Assembly (NCBI RefSeq): GCF_051549785.1
Contig: NZ_CP189974.1
Span: forward strand, 496,001-560,000
Length of the DNA: 64,000 nucleotides
Origin: Caldatribacterium sp051549785
GTDB lineage: Bacteria > Atribacterota > Atribacteria > Atribacterales > Caldatribacteriaceae
Direction: 5' to 3'
Shown: piece by piece, positions 51,468-60,216 of the stretch
Position numbering within the stretch: position 1 is the stretch's first letter
Layout of the letters: each line of letters starts with the position of its first letter
The notes under the pieces: model-generated
The model's database searches: none
Told to the model about the DNA's origin: nothing
The model's input: the letters and a program-made list of their open reading frames with translations, nothing else
Position numbers and translations under genes: made by a program

Positions 51468-52502
51468 TTAAGCAGCACCACCCGTGTACTGAATACGGGG
51501 GTCAACAAGGGGCAACAGGAGATCCACGAGTAGCGTCGCAAAAGCTATCGCCACTATTGAATACAGGGTGATACCCATGACCAGGTTATAGTCATTCTGC
51601 ATTATGGCCGTGAAAGCCAGAGTTCCCAGACCCGGGTACGAAAAGACGATTTCCGTAATGATGGTCCCACTGAAAACCGTCCCAAGCTGCAGAGCAAGTC
51701 CCGTTAACTGAGCAGGCATGGCGGCCTTCATTACGTAACTTCTCAAAAGTATCGATTCCTTCAGCTTCATCTGCTTCGCAAATACCACAAAATCCTCGTG
51801 GATGACGTTGGAAACGAGATTCCTCATGTTGATGAACCAGGCACCTACACCCACGATGATTAACGAAAGAGCCGGCAAAAACCCATGCTTGATAACGCTT
51901 TTGAAAAAGGCCCAGCTCATGGAAGGAGCAAGTCCTATCTGGAAGGCGCCTCCGGTGGGAAAATACCGTAAAACATAGGCAAAAATCACAAGAAGGACAA
52001 GGGCAAGGATGTAGTAGGGAATAGGCCTCACGGCGTTAGAAACTATTTCAAAAATTCTCACCCATAAACCCTTACCCCTGTAACTGGCTATACCCCCAAG
52101 CAGGGTTCCCACACACCAGGATATCGTGGCCGTTAAAGCAAGTAACCCTGCTGTCCAGGGAAGCGACCTCGAAATCAGGGAAGTAACGGGTGTCGGAAAG
52201 GATGCAAACGAGGGACCCAAATCACCCTTAAGCAATCCCCTCCAGTAGGAAAAATACTGCTGAATCATCGATCCTTCCAGGCCGTAAAGCTTCAAGAGTG
52301 CGTCCTTCATCTTCTCCACGCTTTCAGGAGGCAAATAAGCCCCAACCATCTGGATTCTCCTGACGGCAATCTCAGCCGGGTTCGACCCTGGGATGAGCCT
52401 TGGAATCAAAAAGGTGATGGTTACCCCCACAAAAATGACCAGCAGACAAACAACAAATCTTCCTACAAAGTACTTTATGAATGACTTTACAAAGCTACCC
52501 AC
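51468..52502 (-). CDS. Opp-family ABC importer permease, DppB type
   Basis: 344 residues, six predicted helices. ITFLIPRLIPGSNPAEI near residue 25 is a DppB marker (usual PGDP), and ITEIVFSYPGLGTLAF near 280 is the strongly conserved C-terminal segment. GTG start with GAGGAGGAG upstream; an ATG four bases earlier is out of frame. Follows a 17-bp hairpin after the binding-protein gene. Confidence 0.93.
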   Translation of the reverse strand: MGSFVKSFIKYFVGRFVVCLLVIFVGVTITFLIPRLIPGSNPAEIAVRRIQMVGAYLPPESVEKMKDALLKLYGLEGSMIQQYFSYWRGLLKGDLGPSFASFPTPVTSLISRSLPWTAGLLALTATISWCVGTLLGGIASYRGKGLWVRIFEIVSNAVRPIPYYILALVLLVIFAYVLRYFPTGGAFQIGLAPSMSWAFFKSVIKHGFLPALSLIIVGVGAWFINMRNLVSNVIHEDFVVFAKQMKLKESILLRSYVMKAAMPAQLTGLALQLGTVFSGTIITEIVFSYPGLGTLAFTAIMQNDYNLVMGITLYSIVAIAFATLLVDLLLPLVDPRIQYTGGAA

Positions 52503-52547
52503 CCATTTCTCCTCCTCAATATGAGCCTTACCAGCGCCAGCCTCTCA

Positions 52548-52582
52548 GCAATCCCCTGCCCCCCAGGGGGGCAGGGGATTGC
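52548..52582 (-). other. Very strong intercistronic hairpin after Opp-type binding-protein gene
   Basis: 17-base arms (GCAATCCCCTGCCCCCC and its exact complement) around a single A, so about 15 paired bases. No U-run follows. Same position as in the other binding-protein-first operons. Confidence 0.88.
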
Positions 52583-52612
52583 TGCAGGATCGTCCTTTCC
52601 CGGGAACCCACC

Positions 52613-54538
52613 TCACTCCTTCGGCGCCGGCTGAATGTTGATGAACATGAACCGCGTATTGCCCCAGTTCGGCACGGGGTTAGTGTACGGATTCTCCGAG
52701 GTGGGGTAGCCGGTCCAGTAAGTTCCATCGCAAACGGTGAAAACGTTGTAAGAGAATACCGGGATTATGGGCATGTCCTCAACGCATATCTTCACGTATT
52801 CAAGGCCAAGCTCGATAATCTTGTCCGTCTCTTTGAAGAAGTCTGTCCGCCTCAATTCTTCGATAACCTTGTCGATGCGCTCACTCTTATACCTCATCGG
52901 ATTCTTCGCTACGACAGTTTGCCCGGTAGGTCTGTAGTACTCGGAATGCCAGGACTCGAGGAACCAGAAGAGGTCTGGATGCCCTCCCCATGTCTCGATG
53001 CACCATGCCCAGTAAATCGTGTTTGGATCTTCTCCGTAGTTCATCCTGGTCCAGAGCATAGCGGGTTCCACGGCTTCTATTTGAGCATCGATACCGAATT
53101 TACGCCACTGCTCAGCCACTGCCACGGCAGCCCGCGTCATGACAGACCTTGTAGCCGCCTCGCAAAGGATGCTGATCTTCCAGGGTTTTCCATCGGGCAA
53201 CAGCCACTTTCCATCCTTATCCCGCTTGAATCCTACGCTTTCTAAGAGCTTTGCTGCAAACTCGGGACTGTACTTCCACCACCCGTATCCAACCATTTTT
53301 CTAATCTGCTGGGGATCGTCCGGCACCTCGTAGCCAAATGCGTACCTTACGGCATCCGCTATCTTCATCGGAATTTCAGAGTCATAAGGCTTGAACTCTT
53401 CCTGACCCACCTTGAGGGTGAATTCCTTAAGCCATGGCTCTATCTTGTCAAAATACCACTCGGGGTAGAGACCTGTTGGAGGAACGTGAATGGGGGATAT
53501 GGTGGCACAACCGTTGTAAGCCTGCAGGGCAACCTGAACGATATCAATTGCCAGCGTAAGCGCCCACCTGACCTCTTTGAGGTTGTAGGGGAAGTGCTCG
53601 TGGTTCATAATCAGAGAGGGCAGTGTTGGGTCAGGATGTGCCCATGGCCAGCCATCAAACCAGGTAACGCACTTGGGATTCTCCCGGTACAGCGTTATGG
53701 CTCCCTCAGGAGGCAGGTCGTGGATGATATCGAGTCTATGGGCCAGCTGCTCCATAACCTTCTTCTCGGGCGATGCTTCTCCCTTATAGAGGACGTACTT
53801 GGGGCCCGGTTTTTTCCCGTACGCTACTCCAAGGTCAGACCTATCCCAGTCCTCTCTCAACCTCCACAAGAACCAGTACCCATTAGGATCGTAGGACTCT
53901 AAGACGTATGGCCCTGTCCCAACAGGTGGGTTGAAGTCAAAGGCAACGGGGTCTTCCACTTTCTCAAAGATGTGCTTTGGCATGATGTAACAGGCCGACC
54001 ATCTTACAGTGAAAACAGTGTGGAATCTGCCGTTGGGCTTGGTCAGTTTAAATATTGCGGTGTAATCGTCTACCTTCTGGACTTCTGCCACGTTCACCTG
54101 CATATAGGCACCCCAGGTCATCTCGGGATGTGCCTTCAGGAGTTCCACAGTGTAAATCACGTCGTCTATGGTGAACGGAACACCATCGCTCCAGTAAATC
54201 CCCTGCCTTACCTTCACGGTCATTTCGGTGTAGTCTTCGTTGTAAATGGGGGGCTCGGCCGCTAACAGGTTGATCCATGGTTCTCCCTCTATGCCCTCGT
54301 CGGGGTCGATATACCACAGCGCACCCAGGCAAAGCTGCTGGAGACCTGTAGACCAGCTCGTTACACCGCCTCCCCAGAGATTAAATCTTCCAGGGTTGAG
54401 GGAGCGGCCTGACGGATCCTCGATGATGATGACTTCATTCCGTGGCACCCCGGGAAGGATTTCCTCCTGGGCAAAAGCAACCGCCCCTAACACCAGTACC
54501 GCAACAACTACTAACCCTCCTAACCACCAACGCCTCAT
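52613..54538 (-). CDS. Opp-family substrate-binding protein (family 5)
   Basis: 641 residues with a signal peptide (LGGLVVVAVLVLGAVAFAQ) and the SBP_bac_5 pattern: YNEDYTEMTVKVRQGIYWSDG near residue 100, AFDFNPPVGTGPYVLESYDP near 210, LNNV-like repeats and a long C-terminal lobe. ATG at 54538 follows GGAGGGAGG. Its position next to xylanase and arabinofuranosidase genes, and the precedent of Thermotoga Opp-type systems that carry plant oligosaccharides, argue for xylo- or arabino-oligosaccharides over peptides. This is inference. Confidence 0.93.
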   Translation of the reverse strand: MRRWWLGGLVVVAVLVLGAVAFAQEEILPGVPRNEVIIIEDPSGRSLNPGRFNLWGGGVTSWSTGLQQLCLGALWYIDPDEGIEGEPWINLLAAEPPIYNEDYTEMTVKVRQGIYWSDGVPFTIDDVIYTVELLKAHPEMTWGAYMQVNVAEVQKVDDYTAIFKLTKPNGRFHTVFTVRWSACYIMPKHIFEKVEDPVAFDFNPPVGTGPYVLESYDPNGYWFLWRLREDWDRSDLGVAYGKKPGPKYVLYKGEASPEKKVMEQLAHRLDIIHDLPPEGAITLYRENPKCVTWFDGWPWAHPDPTLPSLIMNHEHFPYNLKEVRWALTLAIDIVQVALQAYNGCATISPIHVPPTGLYPEWYFDKIEPWLKEFTLKVGQEEFKPYDSEIPMKIADAVRYAFGYEVPDDPQQIRKMVGYGWWKYSPEFAAKLLESVGFKRDKDGKWLLPDGKPWKISILCEAATRSVMTRAAVAVAEQWRKFGIDAQIEAVEPAMLWTRMNYGEDPNTIYWAWCIETWGGHPDLFWFLESWHSEYYRPTGQTVVAKNPMRYKSERIDKVIEELRRTDFFKETDKIIELGLEYVKICVEDMPIIPVFSYNVFTVCDGTYWTGYPTSENPYTNPVPNWGNTRFMFINIQPAPKE

Positions 54539-54655
54539 GGAACCTCCCTCCTTCTTTGGGATTACCAGTGAACCCTTATCCTTCACACGTTGAAGAACCG
54601 GCGACCAAGGACTTGGTGTCTCTACCGTTAGATGGCAACACCTCCTTTCTTGTGC

Positions 54656-55606
54656 TCACTTATAAAGCCAGCATTTCACCACAACGTCACCAACAGGAAC
54701 ATCTGGGGGGACCTCTTTCTTGCAAATATCCTTCACCTGAGGACACCTGAGAGCAAATCTGCAACCCACCTCAGAATACTCCTCGACCTCCAGGGGTTGC
54801 TTCTTCCTGACCTGGGGCGCTTTTCCGGCTTCATACGGATTTGGAACAGACTCTCGCAAAAGCACCGTGTAAGGATGCAGGGGGTTGAGTAGAACCTTTT
54901 CAGCAGGCCCCGTCTCGACGAAGGAACCCCTCAGCATAACGCCTATTCGGTCACTGATATAGTAGGCCGTAGCAAGGTCATGAGTAATGTAGATAACAGA
55001 TACTCCTCGCTCTTCCTTGAGTTTCCGAAAGAGGTTAAGAACAAATATCCGAAGAGAAGCATCTAACATCGAAACGGGCTCGTCGGCTATCAAAAGCACA
55101 GGATTGGCCATCAGCGCCCGGGCAATGGACAGCCTCTGGAGCTGCCCGCCAGAGAACTCATGCGGATACTTGCCTCGCACTTCCTCCCAGGTCAGGGCAA
55201 CCGAATTCAGAGCTCGCTCTATCAACGTTTCAGGGGCACTGGTGCCGTTGGTCGCTATCTTCACCATTGACCAGAAGTACGTTTCCACTTTTTTCAGAGG
55301 ATTGAAGGTCTCATAGGGGTTCTGGAAGACTGGCTGAATCAGCCTGGTCAGCTCCAGTTTCCTATAACTCTCCAGCTTTTTTCCCAGGAAGAAGATGCTT
55401 CCCTCTGTAGGCCTGATAACACTCAAAAGAAGGTTGGCAAGGGTTGTCTTTCCACTTCCGCTTTCACCTACCAGGGTGAACACGATTGGCTTTCTTTCGA
55501 TTTCCAGGGTAACATCCCGAACAGCATAGATTTTTACCTTTGAAAAGAGGGTGCCCACCTGAAACACTTTAGTAATTCCCTTAAGCGCGAGCAGCAGATC
55601 GCTCAT
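54656..55606 (-). CDS. Opp-family ABC importer ATPase, DppF type
   Basis: 316 residues. Walker A GESGSGKTTLANLLL near residue 40, signature FSGGQLQRLSIARAL, Walker B VLLIADEPVSMLDA, and a C-terminal Opp extension with GCRFALRCPQVKDIC. ATG at 55606 follows AGGGGTGG; a GTG two codons earlier is possible. It is upstream of the binding protein here, whereas DppD is at the end, so the two ATPases are split around the rest of the operon. Confidence 0.92.
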   Translation of the reverse strand: MSDLLLALKGITKVFQVGTLFSKVKIYAVRDVTLEIERKPIVFTLVGESGSGKTTLANLLLSVIRPTEGSIFFLGKKLESYRKLELTRLIQPVFQNPYETFNPLKKVETYFWSMVKIATNGTSAPETLIERALNSVALTWEEVRGKYPHEFSGGQLQRLSIARALMANPVLLIADEPVSMLDASLRIFVLNLFRKLKEERGVSVIYITHDLATAYYISDRIGVMLRGSFVETGPAEKVLLNPLHPYTVLLRESVPNPYEAGKAPQVRKKQPLEVEEYSEVGCRFALRCPQVKDICKKEVPPDVPVGDVVVKCWLYK

Positions 55607-55711
55607 GGCCACCCCTGCGAACTCTCTTCAATCCAGCACCATTCAGCATCCCTCAACCCACACCGACAGGGTAATACCACTTCCTATCCCTCCCGTATTT
55701 CCATCCAGGGG

Positions 55712-55737
55712 ACCCCTCAGAAACACAGCCGCAGCAC
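55712..55737. repeat. 26-bp direct repeat, copy A (duplicate of a gene 3' end)
   Basis: Identical to 59082-59107, which is the end of the ArsR-type gene (codons for V-L-R-L-C-F-stop). Here no intact gene precedes it; the frame upstream is stopped after about 18 codons. The two copies lie 3,370 bp apart and enclose the AT-richer CUT1 operon. Confidence 0.85.
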
Positions 55738-55792
55738 AAATCGATAAGACCCAACTGCGATAAAGCGACAACTTCACCTACCGCCCACACAA

Positions 55793-56623
55793 TTATTTGA
55801 TTGCTCCCGACAGCAAGCCTGAAGCTAACTGTCTCCCAGCAACAAGCGCTACAAACACTGGTGGTAAAGCATAGATGGTAGCAGCCGCCATCAGTAGATT
55901 CCACTGGGTTCCATACGATGTGGTATAGGCCATCATTGCGACACTGGCAGGGTATAGGTTTCTATTTTGAATAAAGCACATTGACAGAAGAAGGTCTCCC
56001 CAGCCCGCCATGAACGAAAGTAACCACGCCGTAGCCAGTGCTGGTCTCGCAAGCGGCAAAACAATACTTCGAAAGGCTCTCAAGCTTGATGCTCCGTCAA
56101 TATAGGCACTCTCGATCAATTCATTCGGTATCCCAGATGCTATGTATGTTGCCAAAATAAGGCTAACAAAGGGAACTTGTCCAGCTGCTATCGCGACGAT
56201 TACACTCCACAGGTTATTTATTAAGCCGAGCTTGTAGAATACAAGGAAAAGGGGTGTTACCATTGAAACTCCTGGCAAAAGCTGGAGAAGAAATATCAAC
56301 CCAAGTACTACGCCTTTCACCTCTTCTCTAAGGCGCAACTTTGTTAATCCGTATCCCACAAGTGGTGCAAAGCACACTGTGATACAGGCTATGCAGACCC
56401 CTATTAGAAAGCTGTTTAACAATGGTCTGGTCATTAGCGGTGTTATTTGCCTGTAATAGGTCAACGTCGGATTGGGAGGAAACAAATATGGCGGACGCCG
56501 TGCAATTTCGCTTAATTCCATCATCCCAGCAATAATCGCAAAGTACAATGGTACTGAAATCAGCGCTACAAAAACCGTCGCAACAATGAATCTGATTAAC
56601 CTGGCGCGCTTCTCACGTCGCAC
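55793..56623 (-). CDS. ABC sugar importer permease, MalG type (AT-rich operon)
   Basis: 276 residues, six predicted helices, loop ESAYIDGASSLRAF about residue 170, C-terminal LASGLLSGAIK. GTG start directly after the upstream stop. Base composition is lower in G+C by eye than the flanking operons, as for its two partners, which suggests separate origin. A gene-3'-end fragment (55712-55737) lies 55 bases after its stop. Confidence 0.91.
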   Translation of the reverse strand: MRREKRARLIRFIVATVFVALISVPLYFAIIAGMMELSEIARRPPYLFPPNPTLTYYRQITPLMTRPLLNSFLIGVCIACITVCFAPLVGYGLTKLRLREEVKGVVLGLIFLLQLLPGVSMVTPLFLVFYKLGLINNLWSVIVAIAAGQVPFVSLILATYIASGIPNELIESAYIDGASSLRAFRSIVLPLARPALATAWLLSFMAGWGDLLLSMCFIQNRNLYPASVAMMAYTTSYGTQWNLLMAAATIYALPPVFVALVAGRQLASGLLSGAIK

Positions 56624-57502
56624 CTACTCCACCCTCCAGTGCCGCCTTACAAAAAGCAGCAAACAGCCTAAGATGCTGATAAGGAGCATTGTTACACCAA
56701 TCACGCTAGCGTGTTCACCAAACCGGAAACGTTGCCATGCCAGTGAATACGCCCAAGTGGTTAAAATATGCGAAGCATCCCCTGGTCCACCACCGGTAAG
56801 TACCCAAACAATGTCAAAAACCTTAATAGTAAATATGGAGCCTAGAACCAGGGTCAGGAAAATAGTGGGCTTTAAAAGAGGAACGGTAATGTATCGCACA
56901 AGTTGCCACTCACGCGCGCCTTCTACCCTTGCGCTCTCATAAAGCTCGATCGGTATCGCCTGCAAACCAGTAAATAGCATAATAAAGTTAAATGGAATAC
57001 CAAGCCAAATATTAGCCAATGTCGCCGTATAAATCGCCAACCGCGGGCTAGTAAGCCAAGGAATGGGCTTACTAATCAAGCCCATCCCCAGCAGAAGCGA
57101 GTTAATTAGCCCTGTCTCTCCCGAAAAAAACCACTTAAAAACAGTCCCACTTACCGTCAAGGGTATGAACCACGGAAGCAAAACCAGTGCCCGGTAAAAA
57201 TAGTTCAGAGGGAAACTTTTGCTAAAAAGTAATGCCAGCAAAAAACCCAGTATAAATTGCACTGTTACTGAACCTAACCAAAAAACTAAGGTGTTAAACA
57301 GAACGCGCGAAAACACGGGATTATGAACTGTAGACCGATAGTTGCTTAAGCCAACCCAGGGGCTACCACCTCGTGTAAGCGTTACAAATGTAACTTCGCG
57401 GAAGCTCATTTGCAGATTGTAAAACAAAGGGTATATTAATACGAACAAGCAACAGAGAATGGCTGGCAGAAGATAAAGGTAATTCCACCTTTCCCCCTTC
57501 AA
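56624..57502 (-). CDS. ABC sugar importer permease, MalF type (AT-rich operon)
   Basis: 292 residues, six predicted helices; loop ESARVEGAREWQLV about residue 190 (Ser replaces the usual Ala) and VLTGGGPGDASHILTTWAY. TTG start after GAGGAGG. It begins 90 bases after the binding-protein stop, beyond a long hairpin, and abuts the MalG partner. Confidence 0.91.
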   Translation of the reverse strand: MKGERWNYLYLLPAILCCLFVLIYPLFYNLQMSFREVTFVTLTRGGSPWVGLSNYRSTVHNPVFSRVLFNTLVFWLGSVTVQFILGFLLALLFSKSFPLNYFYRALVLLPWFIPLTVSGTVFKWFFSGETGLINSLLLGMGLISKPIPWLTSPRLAIYTATLANIWLGIPFNFIMLFTGLQAIPIELYESARVEGAREWQLVRYITVPLLKPTIFLTLVLGSIFTIKVFDIVWVLTGGGPGDASHILTTWAYSLAWQRFRFGEHASVIGVTMLLISILGCLLLFVRRHWRVE

Positions 57503-57540
57503 CCTGTTGTTTCCTCCTCTCTTTCCATCCTAAGAAGTGC

Positions 57541-57569
57541 CTTGGGTGGCGAGAATCTCGCCACCCAAG
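57541..57569 (-). other. Intercistronic hairpin after binding-protein gene (AT-rich operon)
   Basis: 14-base arms CTTGGGTGGCGAGA / TCTCGCCACCCAAG around a single A, 24 bases after the binding-protein stop. No U-run. It is GC-rich inside an AT-richer operon. Confidence 0.85.
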
Positions 57570-57592
57570 CTTCCCCAACCCCCACAATCACC

Positions 57593-58903
57593 TTATGAAC
57601 CACTCATCACTTCCTCCAACAGCTGGCGAGCTTTGGCTACAGCATCCTGATAAGCCTGGTCCGTGGGGAAAAGTGCGCGAATTTCCGATGCAGCGTGAGC
57701 AAAAGCATCCTTAGCAGTGAGTTCTCCTGTTAAAGCCAGCTGAATATATTTACGAGTGATAGCAGAAACCTCGGTGTAAAGCTTATCACCACCCATAGGT
57801 GGACGGGGCAAACTACTCACAGCTTGTGTTGCAAAGGGCTCGAGCTCGGGATCTTTGGCTACAACCAGAGGCAGCGCACTCTTGCGAGTCGGAACATAAC
57901 CAGCCCTAGTGCAAAATTCGGCCATATTTTCCGGTTCGACAAAGAAGGTGAAATATTTCCACGCAATGGCAACCTTATCAGCTTGAATGGTTGAACTAAT
58001 GCCGAGCGTTTCTCCCCCCATCGGCACAACGACCTTACGGCCTTCACTGGGAGCAGGAATGGGTACGATGCCATACTCAAGACCTGCTTCCCTCACCAGC
58101 GGAAGGATCCAGGGACCGTTAATCATCATCGCAACCTGTCCACCAATGAAAGGATCCGCCCCTTGGCCCCATGTCAGCGCATCCTGAGGAACATAGCCTT
58201 TCTGGAACAACTCTACCCAGAGCTCCAGCGCCGCTATTGCTTCAGGCTTGTCAAGCTCCAGAAGTGAGCCTCCGTTACTCCACAAAAATGGCTCAAACTG
58301 CCATGTAAGCTCCTCAGTGTTCGTTGCGGCCACCCCAAGTGGATACATCCCCGTCCCCGTAAGCTTTTCAGACAGAAGAGCGCAAACATCCAACAGCTCC
58401 TTCCACGTTCGCGGGGGTGTCAACCCATACTGACGGAAGATATCCTTTCGGTAATACAACGCAACGTTGTTAGTACCGGGGAGCAGCGCAACAATTTGAT
58501 CCTGATAGGTGAGAGCGTGCTTGACCCCTGCGTAAAAATCGTCCCACTGTCCCCACTGTTGCACTAAAGGCGTAAGATCGTAATAGACCCCGGCAGCCGC
58601 AGCATGTAGTACATCAGGATTATCCAGAGCAACGATGTCTGGCAACTCCCCAGTCATTGTCCAACGTACGACCTGGGGCACTAACTCGCCAAAGGTTACA
58701 AAGAGAAACTGGATTTCCACATCCGGGTTGGCCTTCATGAACTTGTCCGCCATCATCCAATGAGCTGCAGCTGCGGGCCATGTGGCTTCGGGAGAAACAT
58801 CAAAGTAGGAAACAAACGTTAGCGTTGTTTTAGCGCTTGCTGTGCTGAAACCTATTAACCCTACCAACCCACACAATATCAAAGCAACAACAATTCTACG
58901 CAT
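57593..58903 (-). CDS. ABC sugar importer, substrate-binding protein (AT-rich operon)
   Basis: 436 residues with a signal peptide (IVVALILCGLVGLIGFSTASA). The mature part carries FVSYFDVSPEATWPAAAAHW at the start, DIVALDNPDVLHAAAAG near residue 100, and MINGPWILPLVREAG near 260, the family 1 ligand-contact region. ATG at 58903 follows GGGGGG. The operon has no ATPase. Its upstream neighbour on the same strand is the ArsR-type regulator, a likely controller. Confidence 0.91.
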   Translation of the reverse strand: MRRIVVALILCGLVGLIGFSTASAKTTLTFVSYFDVSPEATWPAAAAHWMMADKFMKANPDVEIQFLFVTFGELVPQVVRWTMTGELPDIVALDNPDVLHAAAAGVYYDLTPLVQQWGQWDDFYAGVKHALTYQDQIVALLPGTNNVALYYRKDIFRQYGLTPPRTWKELLDVCALLSEKLTGTGMYPLGVAATNTEELTWQFEPFLWSNGGSLLELDKPEAIAALELWVELFQKGYVPQDALTWGQGADPFIGGQVAMMINGPWILPLVREAGLEYGIVPIPAPSEGRKVVVPMGGETLGISSTIQADKVAIAWKYFTFFVEPENMAEFCTRAGYVPTRKSALPLVVAKDPELEPFATQAVSSLPRPPMGGDKLYTEVSAITRKYIQLALTGELTAKDAFAHAASEIRALFPTDQAYQDAVAKARQLLEEVMSGS

Positions 58904-59081
58904 TTTCTTAATCCCCCCTTCATACGCCATAGCTACAATCTCTCACCACTTCCTCACACGAAAACCCGTTCCCTTAAAGGTAAAGATTTTGGAGAAACCC
59001 CAGAGAAGAACCGACCATATGTGTTTCCACGTCTTTCCTTTCCCGTACACCCCTTCTCCCATCACCTCCTCCGGTCTCTGC

Positions 59082-59107
59082 ACCCCTCAGAAACACAGCC
59101 GCAGCAC
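59082..59107. repeat. 26-bp direct repeat, copy B (3' end of the ArsR-type gene)
   Basis: Same 26 bases as 55712-55737, beginning ACCCCTCAGAAACACAGCCG. Here they carry the last seven codons of the regulator including its stop. Confidence 0.85.
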
Positions 59108-60019
59108 GATATCCTGGTCGTAGTTGCCAAAACCACGACCGAAGATATTGATGCCGCCGACGTTCCGTGCGTCTTCCTTGACCCCCACCCGTATCTTGAT
59201 GGACGAGTGGTCGTAGATTTTGAGGTCTTTCAGGGTAACGTCAGAGACCCGCTCCCCGTCTACAAAAGAGCCCTCATCCGTCACAATCCAAGTCTTCAAA
59301 AGCCCGTACTGGGACCCTTCGAGCTTCCACCAAAGAGGAGTAAACCGGCCCCGCCTGTCCCCAAAGTCTCCCGGGGAGGTCCAGGTGCCGATTTCCACTT
59401 CGTTGATCCAGAGGGTGATGTCCGAGGGCCAGTTCTTGTTCGTCCCCGGGACCTCTGAGGAGAGCTCCATGGAGACCTCGATGCGCTTGAGGGGTTCGCG
59501 CTTATACAGGGCGTTATTCGGGAACTTGTACTCCACAAAGCCCTTCTCAAACCACAGGAGGCCTGCCTTCACCCTCTCCGGGCTCCAGAAAGAATCGGGC
59601 GCATCGAGAAAGCCAACGATTTTCTCCGGAGAACACAGCCCGCAGGGAGGACTGACCTCAAACTTGGTGTAAAGACCTACAGGCATCTCCACCTCGATCA
59701 CGTCGTCCTCCCTGTCCTCAGGAGCCCTGGAAGGGAAGGCGATGACGATCTCGCTGTACTGGGCGCTGCAGAGCTTTTGAGAACCCTTCTTTCCCTTCCG
59801 GTTCTCGACCTTCACAAGCCCGGCTTTCTCCAGGGCCTTGATGTTCACGGCGGCTGTGGACTGGGGGATGTTGAGGGCTTTAGCGATCTCGTTTACGTTG
59901 AGCTTCTTCCCGTTCAAAAGCCCGAGGATGCGAATCCTGAGGTCTGAGCCCAGGACCTTCAGTACCTCGAAGTCCTTCTCCGTGTTGAGGACGAGGATAC
60001 TTCCGCCTTTCCGCATCAT
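59087..60019 (-). CDS. ArsR/TrmB-like transcriptional regulator with C-terminal beta domain
   Basis: 310 residues. Residues ~10-85 are a winged helix: LGSDLRIRILGLLNG, IAKALNIPQSTAAVNIKALE and KAGLVKVENRKGKKGSQKL. The rest is a beta-rich sensor domain with CGLCSPEKI, WPSDITLWINEVEIGTW and the C-terminal DQDIVLRLCF; such ArsR-type proteins commonly sit beside sugar ABC operons in Firmicutes and Thermotogales. ATG at 60019 or 60016. Two TATCA-N7-TGATA sites lie just upstream, suggesting autoregulation. The ligand is probably a sugar; which one is not visible. Confidence 0.85.
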   Translation of the reverse strand: MMRKGGSILVLNTEKDFEVLKVLGSDLRIRILGLLNGKKLNVNEIAKALNIPQSTAAVNIKALEKAGLVKVENRKGKKGSQKLCSAQYSEIVIAFPSRAPEDREDDVIEVEMPVGLYTKFEVSPPCGLCSPEKIVGFLDAPDSFWSPERVKAGLLWFEKGFVEYKFPNNALYKREPLKRIEVSMELSSEVPGTNKNWPSDITLWINEVEIGTWTSPGDFGDRRGRFTPLWWKLEGSQYGLLKTWIVTDEGSFVDGERVSDVTLKDLKIYDHSSIKIRVGVKEDARNVGGINIFGRGFGNYDQDIVLRLCF

Positions 60020-60033
60020 GGCTTTTTCATTCC

Positions 60034-60060
60034 TTTTGTATCAAGAAAAATGATACAAAA
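60034..60060. promoter_or_regulatory. Operator upstream of the ArsR-type regulator
   Basis: TTTTGTATCA (60034-60043) and TGATACAAAA (60051-60060) form perfect 10-bp arms with a 7-base spacer. Core TATCA-N7-TGATA. It lies 15 bp upstream of the start codon, right over the expected promoter. Confidence 0.8.
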
Positions 60061-60160
60061 CAAATTCGTTGTTCTTTTTGAGAAGTGTAACATGCGCCAC
60101 TTCTTCCTGTCAACAGGTGGAAAAATTTTTCCCGAGGTTTCCGCAGAGTTTTTTCATTTA

Positions 60161-60177
60161 TATCAAAAAAGTTGATA
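60161..60177. promoter_or_regulatory. Second TATCA-N7-TGATA site
   Basis: TATCA (60161-60165), 7-base spacer, TGATA (60173-60177). Same core and spacing as the site at 60034, about 120 bp upstream, in the 3' flank of bioY. Confidence 0.6.
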
Positions 60178-60216
60178 GATTTCTTGCCCGGCGACGAGCT
60201 CTGGAAAAGGCGAAGC

